From Gemella haemolysans (GTDB lineage Bacteria; Bacillota; Bacilli; Staphylococcales; Gemellaceae), in the NCBI RefSeq assembly GCF_901873445.1, contig NZ_CABFLN010000030.1, forward strand, positions 1 through 64,000: a DNA stretch of 64,000 nucleotides, given 5' to 3'. The number at the start of each line of letters is the position of its first letter. Position 1 is the first letter of the stretch. Made by a program: the position numbers and the translations under genes. A model generated the notes under the pieces. The model saw only the letters and a program-made list of their open reading frames with translations. It did not search any database and was not told the DNA's origin. Below are positions 9,887 to 18,955 of the stretch, piece by piece.

Positions 9887-10076
9887 TGATTTGTAAACTT
9901 CGTAGAAATAGAGACTTAGTATTGAAAAGAATTGACTATGAAATACAATTACTATATTTTGAAATATTATTAATATTTTTAAAATAAAAAACAAATACTT
10001 AGTAAATCATTTTCAAAAACGCTAGAAATATGCTATAATAATATAGTTAAATATAAGTAAGTTGAGGTTTGAGAAT

Positions 10077-10499
10077 ATGAGTATGATGAAAAAATTCAAT
10101 AATTTATTCGTTAATGAAGATGATTTTGAGGATGAAGTAGTAGAAAGAGAAGAAGTAAGACAGGAACAACCCAAACCAAGAGTTGTTAAAAAGGAGAATC
10201 AAGTGCAAAGTAAACCAAGCGTTCAAAATCAACCAACTGGAAGAACAAATAATGTAATACTGACAGAACCTTTAGTTTTTGCAGATAGTAAAGATATCGT
10301 AGATGATATAAAACGTAACAAAGTAGTTATTATTAATTTAAGTAAATTAGATGTAGAAACATCTGATAGATTATTAGATTTTATATCTGGAGGAATCTAT
10401 GCTCTTGGTGCAAGATTAAAAACTATAGGTGAAGATATCTACCTTTGCGTTCCTAATGGAGTTGAAGTATCAGGAGACTTTTATGAAGGAGAGTATTAA
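10077..10499 (+). CDS. sepF: Cell division protein SepF
   Basis: FtsZ-associated protein that shapes and anchors the division ring at the membrane. An N-terminal amphipathic stretch (MSMMKKFNNLFV) suited to membrane binding is followed by an acidic, Gln-rich linker (about residues 15-60). The compact C-terminal SepF core holds DIVDDIKRNKVVIINLSKLD and LDFISGGIYALGARLKTIGEDIYLCVP. The ATG at 10077 is favoured over an in-frame TTG at 10062 because TTGAGG lies at ribosome-site distance. It is the first gene of sepF-yggT-ylmH. Confidence 0.93.
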   Translation: MSMMKKFNNLFVNEDDFEDEVVEREEVRQEQPKPRVVKKENQVQSKPSVQNQPTGRTNNVILTEPLVFADSKDIVDDIKRNKVVIINLSKLDVETSDRLLDFISGGIYALGARLKTIGEDIYLCVPNGVEVSGDFYEGEY

Positions 10500-10501
10500 T
10501 T

Positions 10502-10783
10502 TTGTTAAATATAACAGAGTATTTTTGGGTATATAAATTCATTACATATCTATTTAATTTTTATGAATATAGTATGCTAGCGTATATTTTAACTTCATGG
10601 GTACCACAATTAAAAAATAATTTCATTGTAGAATTTTTAGAGACAATCTGTGAGCCATATCTAAAAGTTTTTAGGAAAATAATTCCACCATTAGGTATGT
10701 TAGATATTTCACCTGTAGCAGCACTTATTGTATTAGGTGTCATAGAAAACTTAATAAAAGTATTATTATTTAAAGTAGTTTAG
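10502..10783 (+). CDS. YggT family membrane protein
   Basis: A 93-residue protein with two membrane helices and the family motif SWVPQLKNNFIVEFLETICEPYLKVFRKIIPPLGMLDISP. YggT proteins are encoded in division clusters across bacteria; a role in osmotic tolerance or membrane organisation has been proposed. It starts with TTG at 10502; AAGGAGAG inside the end of sepF is its ribosome site. Confidence 0.85.
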   Translation: MLNITEYFWVYKFITYLFNFYEYSMLAYILTSWVPQLKNNFIVEFLETICEPYLKVFRKIIPPLGMLDISPVAALIVLGVIENLIKVLLFKVV

Positions 10784-10787
10784 TGCT

Positions 10788-11558
10788 ATGAAAAAATTAA
10801 GTTTTTTACAACATGCGTCTACTGAAGAAAAAGAAGTAGCTGAAAAGCTTTTACAAACTATAAGTTTTGTAGAAAATAGGAATACTGTTACGAAATTTCT
10901 TACAAATTTCGAACAGGTTATTTTAGATCGTATAGTTGCATATAATTATAGTGATTTTAAAATTGAATTTTTTGGTGGTTTTAATGGTGCAGAGAGAAAA
11001 AAAGCAAAAATCATTTCTAATGAATATTATGATGTAGATTATGATATTGTTTGTCTTAAAGCTAAACTTAATAACAAATTCAATAAGGTTGAACATAGAA
11101 ATATACTAGGAGCAATTCATAATCTGGGGATTAATTTTAATAGGTTTGGAGATATTATTGTTCTTGAAAATGAAGTTTATATTTTTGTTGATGAGGAAAT
11201 TGCCGATGTTATCGCAATGGAATTCACAAAAGCAGGAAGAGTAAACTTAAACTTTGAAAGAGTTGATCTTACAGATGTTTCTATAGAAAAGAAATATGAG
11301 GATTTTGAAATCGTTAGTTCATCATTCAGACTAGATTCAATAGTAGCTAAAATTACTAATAAATCTCGTAGCAAGGTTAAAGAATTTTTAGAACAAGATT
11401 TCATAAAGTTAAACTATGTAATTATGAAAAATGGAGAAAAAAACTGTGCTTTAGAAGATGTAATATCTATTAGAAAGTATGGAAGATTTGTAGTAAAAGA
11501 GTATAAACAAAATAAAAAGAGCTTAAAATTTAGAATAACAATCTCAAAATTAGTTTAA
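10788..11558 (+). CDS. ylmH: YlmH family S4-domain RNA-binding protein
   Basis: A 256-residue protein with the YlmH N-terminal domain (IEFFGGFNGAERKKAKI) and a C-terminal S4 RNA-binding domain from about residue 180 (FRLDSIVAKITNKSRSKVKEFLEQDFIKLN). YlmH of Bacillota binds ribosomes and has been linked to rescue of stalled ribosomes. It follows yggT by four bases, the conserved order of the division cluster. divIVA and ileS, usually next, are absent here. Confidence 0.9.
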   Translation: MKKLSFLQHASTEEKEVAEKLLQTISFVENRNTVTKFLTNFEQVILDRIVAYNYSDFKIEFFGGFNGAERKKAKIISNEYYDVDYDIVCLKAKLNNKFNKVEHRNILGAIHNLGINFNRFGDIIVLENEVYIFVDEEIADVIAMEFTKAGRVNLNFERVDLTDVSIEKKYEDFEIVSSSFRLDSIVAKITNKSRSKVKEFLEQDFIKLNYVIMKNGEKNCALEDVISIRKYGRFVVKEYKQNKKSLKFRITISKLV

Positions 11559-11568
11559 AATTAATGTT

Positions 11569-11617
11569 GACTCAATAGATTCGGTTTAAACGTAAGCTAT
11601 TGAGTCATCTTTTTTTA
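11569..11617 (+). terminator. Terminator after ylmH
   Basis: Perfect ten-base arms GACTCAATAG / CTATTGAGTC, then seven or more T. It ends the sepF-yggT-ylmH transcript. Confidence 0.85.
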
Positions 11618-11713
11618 TTACAAAACTTGAGCGTTTTCATTTTGTTAATAAAAATATTGTGGTATACTCAATGATATAAATTAAATTTACACATATATTA
11701 AGAGGTAAGTAAA

Positions 11714-12598
11714 ATGAAAAAAATATTATTAACTATTTTTTCTGTTCTATTGGTGTTTTCTTTAATTGGTTGTTCTCAGAAAAGTTCAACAAAAGAAGAA
11801 AAAGTGTTAAAACTTGGTGTAGTACCTAGTAGTAATAGTGAAAAGCTCGTAGATGATTTGACGCCATTTGCAAAAGCCTTAGGAAATAAACTAGGAATGA
11901 AGGTAGAGGTATTTACAGCAAGCAGTTATATAGGGGTGATAGAAGGTATCGGTAGTGGTAGTGTTGACTTCGGACTAGTACCACCATTTTCAGCTGTTTT
12001 ATCTAATAAACAAAGTAATACAAAAAATTTACTTGTAGGAAGAAGTACGAGTGGAAAACCTGGATACTTTGCTGAAGTTTTCGTAAGAAAAGATTCTAAT
12101 ATTAAAAACTTATCTGATTTAAAAGGTAAAAAAATTGCCTTTGTTGATCCATCTTCTGCATCTGGTTACATTTATGCTGGTGCAATGTTAAAAGAAGCTG
12201 GCATAGACTTAGATAAAGACATCAAATATCAATTTAGTGGGGGGCATGATAAAAGTTTACAATTGTTACTGAATAAAGATGTTGATGCAGTAGCCAGTTA
12301 TGAAAATGTAATTAGAAAATATACAAAAGAGTTTCCTACGCTAAAAGAAGATGTAACACCAATCGCAAAAAGTGAATTAATACCAGGGGTAACAGTGGTA
12401 GCTTCTAATAACTTAGATGAAGAAACACAGAAAAAAATAAAACAGGCATTATTAGATATTCAAAATGATAAAGAAACAATACAAATTTTAACAAATTTAT
12501 TTAGTATTACAGGATTTGAAGAACCAAATAATGATGCATATAAAGCGATAGTAAGAATCTCTGAAAAAATGAATATTGATTTAAATAAAGTAAAATAA
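11714..12598 (+). CDS. phnD: PhnD-type phosphate/phosphonate-binding lipoprotein
   Basis: Substrate-binding lipoprotein of an ABC importer, tethered outside the membrane at Cys20 of the lipobox LIGC after a typical signal peptide. The body has the PhnD-like fold signatures LGVVPSSNSEKLVDDLTPFAKAL, VDFGLVPPFSAVL and KKIAFVDPSSASGYIYAGAMLKEAG. Its partners, ATPase and permease, lie 1.4 kb downstream at 14027-16298, beyond a tRNA operon and a thioredoxin-like gene. Phosphonate or phosphite uptake is inferred from family; other ligands are possible. Confidence 0.88.
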   Translation: MKKILLTIFSVLLVFSLIGCSQKSSTKEEKVLKLGVVPSSNSEKLVDDLTPFAKALGNKLGMKVEVFTASSYIGVIEGIGSGSVDFGLVPPFSAVLSNKQSNTKNLLVGRSTSGKPGYFAEVFVRKDSNIKNLSDLKGKKIAFVDPSSASGYIYAGAMLKEAGIDLDKDIKYQFSGGHDKSLQLLLNKDVDAVASYENVIRKYTKEFPTLKEDVTPIAKSELIPGVTVVASNNLDEETQKKIKQALLDIQNDKETIQILTNLFSITGFEEPNNDAYKAIVRISEKMNIDLNKVK

Positions 12599-12707
12599 AG
12601 TTAATATTTTGGAGATTATTAATGCTCAGTAAAGAAAGTGTTGGATATACTAAAAGCTGTAATAATAAGTGATTCTAAAGTTGAAAAACGAAAAGATAAA
12701 AAAAGTT

Positions 12708-12747
12708 ATACAAAAGTATTGACATTATGTTAATACTTTTGTATAAT
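12708..12747 (+). promoter_or_regulatory. Consensus promoter of the tRNA operon inside an inverted repeat
   Basis: TTGACA (12719-12724), a 17-base spacer and TATAAT (12742-12747) form an ideal sigma-A promoter 30 bases before the first tRNA. Two perfect 13-base arms (12708-12720 and 12732-12744) enclose the -35 and overlap the -10, forming a large inverted repeat. Confidence 0.8.
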
Positions 12748-12778
12748 AAATATTGTTCGTTAGGAACACAAATATTTA

Positions 12779-12852
12779 TCCACAGTAGCTCAGTTGGTAG
12801 TAGCATCTGACTGTTAATCAGAGGGTCGCAGGTTCGAGTCCTGCCTGTGGAG
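12779..12852 (+). tRNA. tRNA-Asn (anticodon GTT)
   Basis: Acceptor stem TCCACAG / CTGTGGA, D-loop AGCTCAGTTGGTAG, anticodon loop CTGTTAA and T-arm GGTTCGAGTCC are all present. The 3' CCA is not encoded. First gene of the six-tRNA operon. Confidence 0.95.
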
Positions 12853-12854
12853 TT

Positions 12855-12942
12855 GGAGTAGTACTCAAGAGGCTGAAGAGGCGCCCCTGCTAAGGGTGTA
12901 GGTCGGGAAACCGGCGCGAGGGTTCAAATCCCTCCTGCTCCG
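12855..12942 (+). tRNA. tRNA-Ser (anticodon GCT)
   Basis: Class II tRNA with a long variable arm (GTAGGTCGGGAAACCGGCGC). Acceptor GGAGTAG / CTGCTCC, anticodon loop CTGCTAA, T-arm GGTTCAAATCC. Reads AGC/AGU codons. CCA not encoded. Confidence 0.95.
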
Positions 12943-12953
12943 TTTTTTTTATT

Positions 12954-13028
12954 GGCCCGTTGGTCAAGTGGTTAAGACACCGCCCTTTCACGGCGGTAAC
13001 ACGGGTTCGAATCCCGTACGGGTCACCA
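12954..13028 (+). tRNA. tRNA-Glu (anticodon TTC)
   Basis: Acceptor GGCCCGT / ACGGGTC, anticodon loop CTTTCAC, T-arm GGTTCGAATCC, discriminator A and encoded CCA. Confidence 0.95.
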
Positions 13029-13059
13029 TTTGAATTAAATACATTGAGAATAAGAGTTA

Positions 13060-13135
13060 GGTCCCGTGGTGTAGCGGTTATCACGCCTGCCTGTCACGCA
13101 GGAGATCGCGGGTTCGATTCCCGTCGGGACCGCCA
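13060..13135 (+). tRNA. tRNA-Asp (anticodon GTC)
   Basis: Acceptor GGTCCCG / CGGGACC, anticodon loop CTGTCAC, T-arm GGTTCGATTCC, discriminator G and encoded CCA. Confidence 0.95.
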
Positions 13136-13140
13136 TTTTT

Positions 13141-13213
13141 GCCTTGATAGCTCAGTTGGTAGAGCAATGGATTGAAGCTCCATGTGTCGGCAGTTCGACT
13201 CTGTCTCAAGGCA
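13141..13213 (+). tRNA. tRNA-Phe (anticodon GAA)
   Basis: Acceptor GCCTTGA / TCAAGGC, D-loop AGCTCAGTTGGTAGAGC, anticodon stem ATGGA / TCCAT around TTGAAGC. The T-arm is AGTTCGACT. CCA not encoded. Confidence 0.92.
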
Positions 13214-13238
13214 TTTTTTTATTTAAACTTAATATTTT

Positions 13239-13315
13239 GGCGGCTGTGGCGAAGTGGTTAACGCATCGGATTGTGGTTCCGACATTCGGGGGTTCGATTC
13301 CCCTCAGCCGCCCCA
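13239..13315 (+). tRNA. tRNA-His (anticodon GTG)
   Basis: The extra 5' G (position -1, at 13239) faces C73, the identity mark of tRNA-His. Acceptor GCGGCTG / CAGCCGC, anticodon loop TTGTGGT, T-arm GGTTCGATTCC, encoded CCA. Last gene of the operon. Confidence 0.95.
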
Positions 13316-13464
13316 TTTTTTGAATTTAGCAAAGGAGTAGTGTAGAAATACATTACTTCTTTTTTCTATATAATATTGAATTTTAAAGTTTGTAAGCAAA
13401 AAAATAGAAATTTTTAAAAAATAAGAGTAAAATTAAACCTATAAACTCAAGGAGATAAAACAAC

Positions 13465-13812
13465 ATGGAAAAAACATTCGAACAAGATTTAGAAAACTTT
13501 AAAGTAACTGATTCAAAAACTGCATTTGAAAAAATTGAATCAAAAGAAAAATTTGTACTATTTATTGGTAGATCATCATGCCCATTCTGTAGAAGATTTA
13601 TGCCAAAAATTAGTGAAGTAGTTGTTTCTAATAACGTAGAAGCATTCTTCATTAACTCTGAAGATTTTTCTGATGCATTAGGAATAGAGTCATTACGTGA
13701 AAAATATTCAGTTAGAACAGTACCAGGTTTATTAGTTGCTGAAGCTGGTGAAGTTAAAGTTGTATGTGATTCTAGTTTATCTGTAGAAGAAATTACATCA
13801 TTTATTAAATAA
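13465..13812 (+). CDS. Thioredoxin-like protein with CPFC motif
   Basis: A 115-residue protein with a thioredoxin fold: [21 protein letters not shown] carries the redox pair CPFC, and VRTVPGLLV supplies the cis-proline. It resembles the small PedC-like accessory thioredoxins of lactic acid bacteria, although no bacteriocin genes are near. There is no signal peptide, so a cytoplasmic thiol role is likely. GGAGAT precedes the ATG. Confidence 0.75.
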   Translation: MEKTFEQDLENFKVTDSKTAFEKIESKEKFVLFIGRSSCPFCRRFMPKISEVVVSNNVEAFFINSEDFSDALGIESLREKYSVRTVPGLLVAEAGEVKVVCDSSLSVEEITSFIK

Positions 13813-13818
13813 TAATTC

Positions 13819-13850
13819 AACTCGTCTATTTAAGGTAGGCGAGTTTATTA
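13819..13850 (+). terminator. Terminator after the thioredoxin-like gene
   Basis: Stem AACTCGTCTA / TAGGCGAGTT with a short loop, followed by T-rich sequence. Confidence 0.65.
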
Positions 13851-14026
13851 TTTTATAAGCTACAATAATCAATTATTATAAAAATTCATGGTAAATATAT
13901 TGTATAAATTTTAAATGTAAAATACTGAAAAAAAACGTTTTAAATGATATAATAGTAGTTATAAAATTTTGCTAAAGTATTTATTAGTTTATTTTAAAAT
14001 TCATTATATGATAATGAGGTGATTGA

Positions 14027-14764
14027 GTGAAAAGTGAAAAGTTAGAAGTTAAAAACTTAGTTTTTAATTATGGAGTAAAAAATATTTTGAATGATATTTC
14101 GTTCAACGTTGAAAAAGGGGAATTTGTAGCTGTAGTAGGAAAGAGTGGTGCAGGTAAATCAACTTTACTGCGTTGCTTGAATCTATTGAATAAACCTAAA
14201 TCTGGAGAAATTAATATTGCAGGTGAGAATATAATAAATTTTAATAAAAAGAAATTGAAACTTATTAGAAGAAAAATTGCTTTTATCTTCCAAGATTACA
14301 ATGTTCTTGATAATCTTTATACAGTTGAAAATGTCTTAACTCCTTATTTAGTAAATAAGTCAGCTCTTGGTTTATTACTTGGATATACAAAAAAAGAGTA
14401 TATTGAAGGTGTAGGATATTTAAAACAGGTTGGATTAGAAGAAGAAGCGTTTAAAAAATCTAAGTACTTATCTGGAGGGCAAAAACAGCGTGTTGCAATA
14501 GCTAAAGCTCTCGCTCAAAATCCAACAATATTGTTAGCTGACGAGCCTGTAAGTAGTTTAGATGAAAAAAATACTACATTAATTATGGATACATTTAAAA
14601 AGTTGAATGAAAAAAATGGAATTACTGTTTTAATTAACTTACATGATGTAAATCTTGCAAAAAAATATAGTACAAAAATTTTAGGATTGAAAGACGGAAA
14701 AGTTTTATTTTATAAAGATTCTGCTATGGTGACTGAAGATGAATTTGAAGAACTTTATAATTAA
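14027..14764 (+). CDS. phnC: PhnC-type phosphonate ABC transporter ATPase
   Basis: Energy-coupling ATPase of the importer whose binding protein is phnD at 11714. The Walker A (VGKSGAGKSTLL), Q-loop (FQDYN), signature LSGGQKQRVAIAKAL, Walker B (ILLADEP) and switch His (NLHD) are all intact in 245 residues. Start is GTG at 14027 after a GAGGTGATTGA site. A TATAAT box at about 13950 probably starts this transcript. Its end overlaps the permease gene by 26 bases, implying translational coupling. Confidence 0.92.
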   Translation: MKSEKLEVKNLVFNYGVKNILNDISFNVEKGEFVAVVGKSGAGKSTLLRCLNLLNKPKSGEINIAGENIINFNKKKLKLIRRKIAFIFQDYNVLDNLYTVENVLTPYLVNKSALGLLLGYTKKEYIEGVGYLKQVGLEEEAFKKSKYLSGGQKQRVAIAKALAQNPTILLADEPVSSLDEKNTTLIMDTFKKLNEKNGITVLINLHDVNLAKKYSTKILGLKDGKVLFYKDSAMVTEDEFEELYN

Positions 14765-16298
14765 AAAACATATAAATAAAATATTAGCGGGGATATTTGT
14801 AATATGTATATTTCTGATTGCTAATATGCAATATGATGCTAAGACTTTTTCAGTAGGATTTAAAAGAATACAAAATTTATTAGGTCGTATGTATCCTATT
14901 GATTTTACTATTTTAGGAGAACTAAAACAACCTATAATTGAAACTATAAATATTGCTTTGTTTTCATCAATATTATCTTTATTTACAGCGTTATTATTTT
15001 TACCGATATTGACAAATGTACTTTTTAAATTGAAAATAATACCTAAATTATTTAGTGCTGTATTTTCTATTTTTAGAATAATACCTTTTCTAATTATTGC
15101 GGCTATTCTTGTTAGTTTATTTAGTACAGGTGTGTTTAGTGGATTTGTAAGTATTTATTTAATTAATTTCCTTACAGCTTCTAAATTGCTTAAGGAGTAT
15201 GCAGAAGAAGTAGAGATTAAACAGCTAGAGGCAATGGAATCACTAGGAAGTTCAAAATTTATTATATATAAAAATGCAATTCTTTCTAATTTGAAACCTC
15301 AAGTAATTTCGGTTTATTTCCTAACATTAGAGTCTAGTATTCGTGGAGCGAGTGTTCTAGGATTAGTAGGAGCAGGTGGAATAGGTCAAAGATTGTGGCA
15401 AGAGCTGAATCATTTGAGATATGATAGAGTCTCAATAATTATACTTACTCTAGTAATTCTAATATTTTTTATCGATTTAGTGAGTTACTTTTTTAGGAAT
15501 TATAGTAACTCTTCACAATTAACTTTTGATAAATTCATCTTTAGAAAAAATATTATTAAAGTTGTTACGCCTATAGTTCTAGTTGGTAGTATTCTGTATG
15601 TCACTAAATATATTACTATTACTCAAGAAAGATTTTTAATAGGACTAAAACAGTTAAGAGTACTGGGAAATGGAATTATAAATCCTGATCTAGCATATGT
15701 ACCAAAGATGTTCGCCGAGTTAATGATAAGTATAGAAATAGCTTTTAGTGCTACGATTTTTGCTGCGGTAACGGCAATATTTACTTCATATTTATCATCG
15801 GTTAATTTATTTGGTAAATATAAGGCGTTAAGCATGAAAATTTTTATAAATATACTAAGAACATTCCCTCCAATAATAGTAGCCTTAATATTCTTTAGAG
15901 GATTTGGACCAGGGGCAATCAGTAGCTTTTTCGCATTATACATTTATACAGTTGGTGTAATGACAAAAATGTATAATGAGGTTCTAGAAGGGATAAATAC
16001 TAATGTGCTTTTAATGACGAAGAGTCTAGGTCTTGGAAGTTTCATTAGTTATATAAAAATAATATTTAATGGATATTTCCCTGAATTTGTTACTATAGTG
16101 TTGTATAGATTTGAATCGAATATTAAAAATTCTACGATACTAGGTATGGTTGGAGCAGGTGGAATTGGACATTTACTTGTAAATAATATAGAATATAGGA
16201 ATTGGAATAGAATTTCAACATTATTAATTGGGTTATCACTTTCGATAATCATTATAGAAAATATATCATATTTAATTAGAATGAAAGTTAAAAAATAG
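14739..16298 (+). CDS. phnE: Duplicated PhnE-type ABC transporter permease
   Basis: A 519-residue membrane protein made of two tandem permease domains. Each half carries the EAA-type cytoplasmic loop: EAMESLGSSKFIIYKNAILSN with GLVGAGGIGQ in the first, and MTKSLGLGSFISYIKIIF with GMVGAGGIGH in the second. A single chain thus supplies both halves of the channel, where many PhnE proteins are single-domain and dimerise. Start ATG 14739 lies inside phnC. Confidence 0.88.
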   Translation: MNLKNFIIKKHINKILAGIFVICIFLIANMQYDAKTFSVGFKRIQNLLGRMYPIDFTILGELKQPIIETINIALFSSILSLFTALLFLPILTNVLFKLKIIPKLFSAVFSIFRIIPFLIIAAILVSLFSTGVFSGFVSIYLINFLTASKLLKEYAEEVEIKQLEAMESLGSSKFIIYKNAILSNLKPQVISVYFLTLESSIRGASVLGLVGAGGIGQRLWQELNHLRYDRVSIIILTLVILIFFIDLVSYFFRNYSNSSQLTFDKFIFRKNIIKVVTPIVLVGSILYVTKYITITQERFLIGLKQLRVLGNGIINPDLAYVPKMFAELMISIEIAFSATIFAAVTAIFTSYLSSVNLFGKYKALSMKIFINILRTFPPIIVALIFFRGFGPGAISSFFALYIYTVGVMTKMYNEVLEGINTNVLLMTKSLGLGSFISYIKIIFNGYFPEFVTIVLYRFESNIKNSTILGMVGAGGIGHLLVNNIEYRNWNRISTLLIGLSLSIIIIENISYLIRMKVKK

Positions 16299-16322
16299 TA
16301 TAAAAGCACATAGGAGGATTAA

Positions 16323-16832
16323 ATGCGTTTAAAAGTAGGAAAAATTGTAAATACGCACTCATTGAAAGGAGAAGTAAAAGTAATTTCATCTACAGATTTT
16401 GAAGAGCAACGCTTTGAAAAAGGCACTGAATTATTAATAACACGTGGTAATCAAGTTGTAAAAGAAGTGACTGTGGAAAGCTATAGAACTCATAAAAACA
16501 ACCTTTTAGTGAAGTTTGTTGGAATTGACTCGATTGAAGAAGCTGAAAAACTTAAAAATCTGCAAATTAAAATTGACTCAGAAAATATTGGAGAGTTGGA
16601 AGAAAATGAGTTTTACTTCCATGAAATTATTGGATGTGAAGTGTTTGACGAAAATGGAAAATTATTGGGTGAAATTATTGAAATTTTAACACCGGGGGCT
16701 AATGATGTTTGGGTGATTAAAGGTCAAAAAGGTAAAGAAATCTTGATTCCATATATTGAGGACGTAGTTAAGAAAATAGATATCGAAAATAAAAAAATAG
16801 ATATCGAAGTTATGGAAGGATTAATTGACTAA
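16323..16832 (+). CDS. rimM: 16S rRNA processing/30S maturation protein RimM
   Basis: Assists assembly of the 30S head and 16S rRNA processing. It has the N-terminal RimM barrel ([21 protein letters not shown]) and a C-terminal PRC barrel ([15 protein letters not shown] ... [14 protein letters not shown]). The length of 169 residues is typical. AGGAGGATTAA precedes the ATG. Its stop overlaps the trmD start (TAATGA). Confidence 0.94.
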   Translation: MRLKVGKIVNTHSLKGEVKVISSTDFEEQRFEKGTELLITRGNQVVKEVTVESYRTHKNNLLVKFVGIDSIEEAEKLKNLQIKIDSENIGELEENEFYFHEIIGCEVFDENGKLLGEIIEILTPGANDVWVIKGQKGKEILIPYIEDVVKKIDIENKKIDIEVMEGLID

Positions 16833-17563
16833 TGAAAATTGATATACTGACTTTATTCCCAGATATGTTTGACTCATTAAATCATTCAATTTTAGGAAAA
16901 GCAAAAGATAATAAGTTATTAGACATAAATATAGTCGATTATCGTAAATTCTCTGGTAATAAGCATAATCAGGTAGATGATTATCCATTTGGTGGAGGTC
17001 AAGGTATGGTCTTAAAACCAGAGCCGATATTTAATGCTGTTGAAAGTTTGGATAAAACGGATAAAACTCGTATAATTTTATTATGCCCTCAAGGGGAGCG
17101 ATTCAGTCAGAAAAAAGCCGAAGAACTTTCAGAAGAGGAACATTTAATTTTTATATGTGGACACTATGAAGGTTATGATGAAAGAATTAGAGAATACCTT
17201 GTAACCGATGAACTTTCGATTGGAGATTTTATCTTAACTGGTGGAGAATTTGCTGCGATGACTATGGTTGATAGTATTGCTCGACTTGTACCAGATGTAT
17301 TAGGGAAAGAAGAATCTCATAAAGATGATTCATTTTCAACTGGTCTTTTAGAATATCCACAATATACAAGACCAAAAGACTACAAAGGGATGGTAGTTCC
17401 TGATGTGTTAACAAGTGGACATCATAAGAATATAGAAACTTACAGAAAAAAAGAAAGTCTACGAAGAACATATCTAAGACGTCCAGATTTACTAGATAAC
17501 TATGAATTGAGTAAAGAGGAATCAAAATTACTCGATGAAATAAAAAAAGAATTAAAAAATTAA
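16832..17563 (+). CDS. trmD: tRNA (guanine-37 N1)-methyltransferase TrmD
   Basis: Methylates G37 beside the anticodon, preventing frameshifts. The SPOUT knot signatures are present: [47 protein letters not shown] and the C-terminal region with YTRPKDYKG and [11 protein letters not shown]. The length is 243 residues. It is translated by overlap with rimM; rplS, often next, is absent here. Confidence 0.96.
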   Translation: MKIDILTLFPDMFDSLNHSILGKAKDNKLLDINIVDYRKFSGNKHNQVDDYPFGGGQGMVLKPEPIFNAVESLDKTDKTRIILLCPQGERFSQKKAEELSEEEHLIFICGHYEGYDERIREYLVTDELSIGDFILTGGEFAAMTMVDSIARLVPDVLGKEESHKDDSFSTGLLEYPQYTRPKDYKGMVVPDVLTSGHHKNIETYRKKESLRRTYLRRPDLLDNYELSKEESKLLDEIKKELKN

Positions 17564-17644
17564 CATAAAATAAATGACATAACTGTATTTTTGATGTATA
17601 ATATTAATATAGTATGTATTGTAAGCACAGGAGGATTAGAAGTA

Positions 17645-18853
17645 ATGACAACTTCATTTGAGGAATTATTAAATAGCTCAGAAATGCTGAAAAAAGGAGA
17701 CAAAGTAACTGGTACAGTATCTAAAATCGATAACGATAAAGTATACGTTGATGTAGCAGGAGCTCAATATGACTGCGTAATTTTACGTAATCAAATTACA
17801 AGAAAACCATTCGAAAATATTGAAGAAGTATTATCAGTTGGCGATGAAGTAGAAGCTCAAGTAACAGGAATCAGAGCTGACCGTGAAAAAAAATCAGAAG
17901 ACGTACCTGGTGTAATTTATTTATCACACAAAATTTTAGAAAATGCTGAATATAAAAAATTAATGGAATTATCTTGGACAGGAATCATTGAAAAATTCGA
18001 AAATGGTGAATTAATTCAAGCAACAGTTTCAGGACAAACTAAAGGTGGATTATTAGCAGACGTAGAAGGATTACGTGCGTTTATCCCAGGTTCATATATC
18101 GACACTAAATTTAGAAAAGACCTATCTAAATTTGTAGGAAATGAGTACACATTCAAAATTGAAGAAGTGGATAAATCTAAAAATAAAATTATCTTAAACA
18201 GACGTGTAATTTTAGAAGAAGAAAAAGCTAAAAAATTAGCAGAAGTTTATGGTAACATTAATGAAGGTGATGTTATTGAAGGTAAAGTTAGTCGTATTAC
18301 TGACTTCGGTGCTTTTGTAAACATTGGTGAAGTTGACGGATTACTTCACATCTCAGAAATTTCTCACGCTCGTGTAGAAAAAGTTTCTGACGTACTTTCA
18401 GTTGGGGATACAGTTAAAGTTGCTGTTATCGCTGTAGATAAAGAAAATGAAAAAATTTCACTTTCAGCAAAAACATTATTACCAACTCAATGGGAAGTAG
18501 CTCGTGCTACAATCAAAGCTGGTGATGTATTGGAAGGAGTTGTTCGTAACACAACTGCATTCGGTGCTTTCGTAGAAGTTTTACCAGAAGTTGAAGGATT
18601 AGTTCACATTTCTCAAATTTCTCATGATAGAGTAACAAACGTAGAAGACGTTCTTAAAAAAGGTGACAAAGTTACTGTAAAAGTATTAGAATTTGATTTC
18701 GAAAGCGAAAGATTATCTCTATCAATCAAAGAACTTTTAGAAAAACCAGTTAAAGAAGAAGTTAAAGAAGAAGCAGAATACGATACTTCTTACTTAAAAG
18801 ATGAAGATACTTCATTTAGTTTAGGTGACAAATTTAAAGACATCGAACTTTAA
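17645..18853 (+). CDS. rpsA: S1-domain RNA-binding protein (ribosomal protein S1 homologue)
   Basis: About 402 residues containing four S1 OB-fold repeats. The last two are clearest ([21 protein letters not shown] and [21 protein letters not shown]), ending in an acidic tail. This is the short four-domain S1/YpfD form of Firmicutes, which supports mRNA binding. Start ATG 17645 follows AGGAGGATTAGA; an in-frame ATG at 17591 coincides with the promoter region (TATAAT near 17598). Confidence 0.88.
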   Translation: MTTSFEELLNSSEMLKKGDKVTGTVSKIDNDKVYVDVAGAQYDCVILRNQITRKPFENIEEVLSVGDEVEAQVTGIRADREKKSEDVPGVIYLSHKILENAEYKKLMELSWTGIIEKFENGELIQATVSGQTKGGLLADVEGLRAFIPGSYIDTKFRKDLSKFVGNEYTFKIEEVDKSKNKIILNRRVILEEEKAKKLAEVYGNINEGDVIEGKVSRITDFGAFVNIGEVDGLLHISEISHARVEKVSDVLSVGDTVKVAVIAVDKENEKISLSAKTLLPTQWEVARATIKAGDVLEGVVRNTTAFGAFVEVLPEVEGLVHISQISHDRVTNVEDVLKKGDKVTVKVLEFDFESERLSLSIKELLEKPVKEEVKEEAEYDTSYLKDEDTSFSLGDKFKDIEL

Positions 18854-18955
18854 TTTGAAAAAATAGAGAAATAAAGGCAGTAGATAGCTTGTCTATTGCT
18901 TTTATTTTTTAGGTATAAAGATAAAGTAATAAAATATAGATATGGAGGTAAAAAA

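Noticed and set aside
12890..13175. Reading frames across the tRNA cluster on both strands
   Set aside because: They coincide with complete tRNA genes and have no ribosome sites; they are by-products of tRNA sequence.
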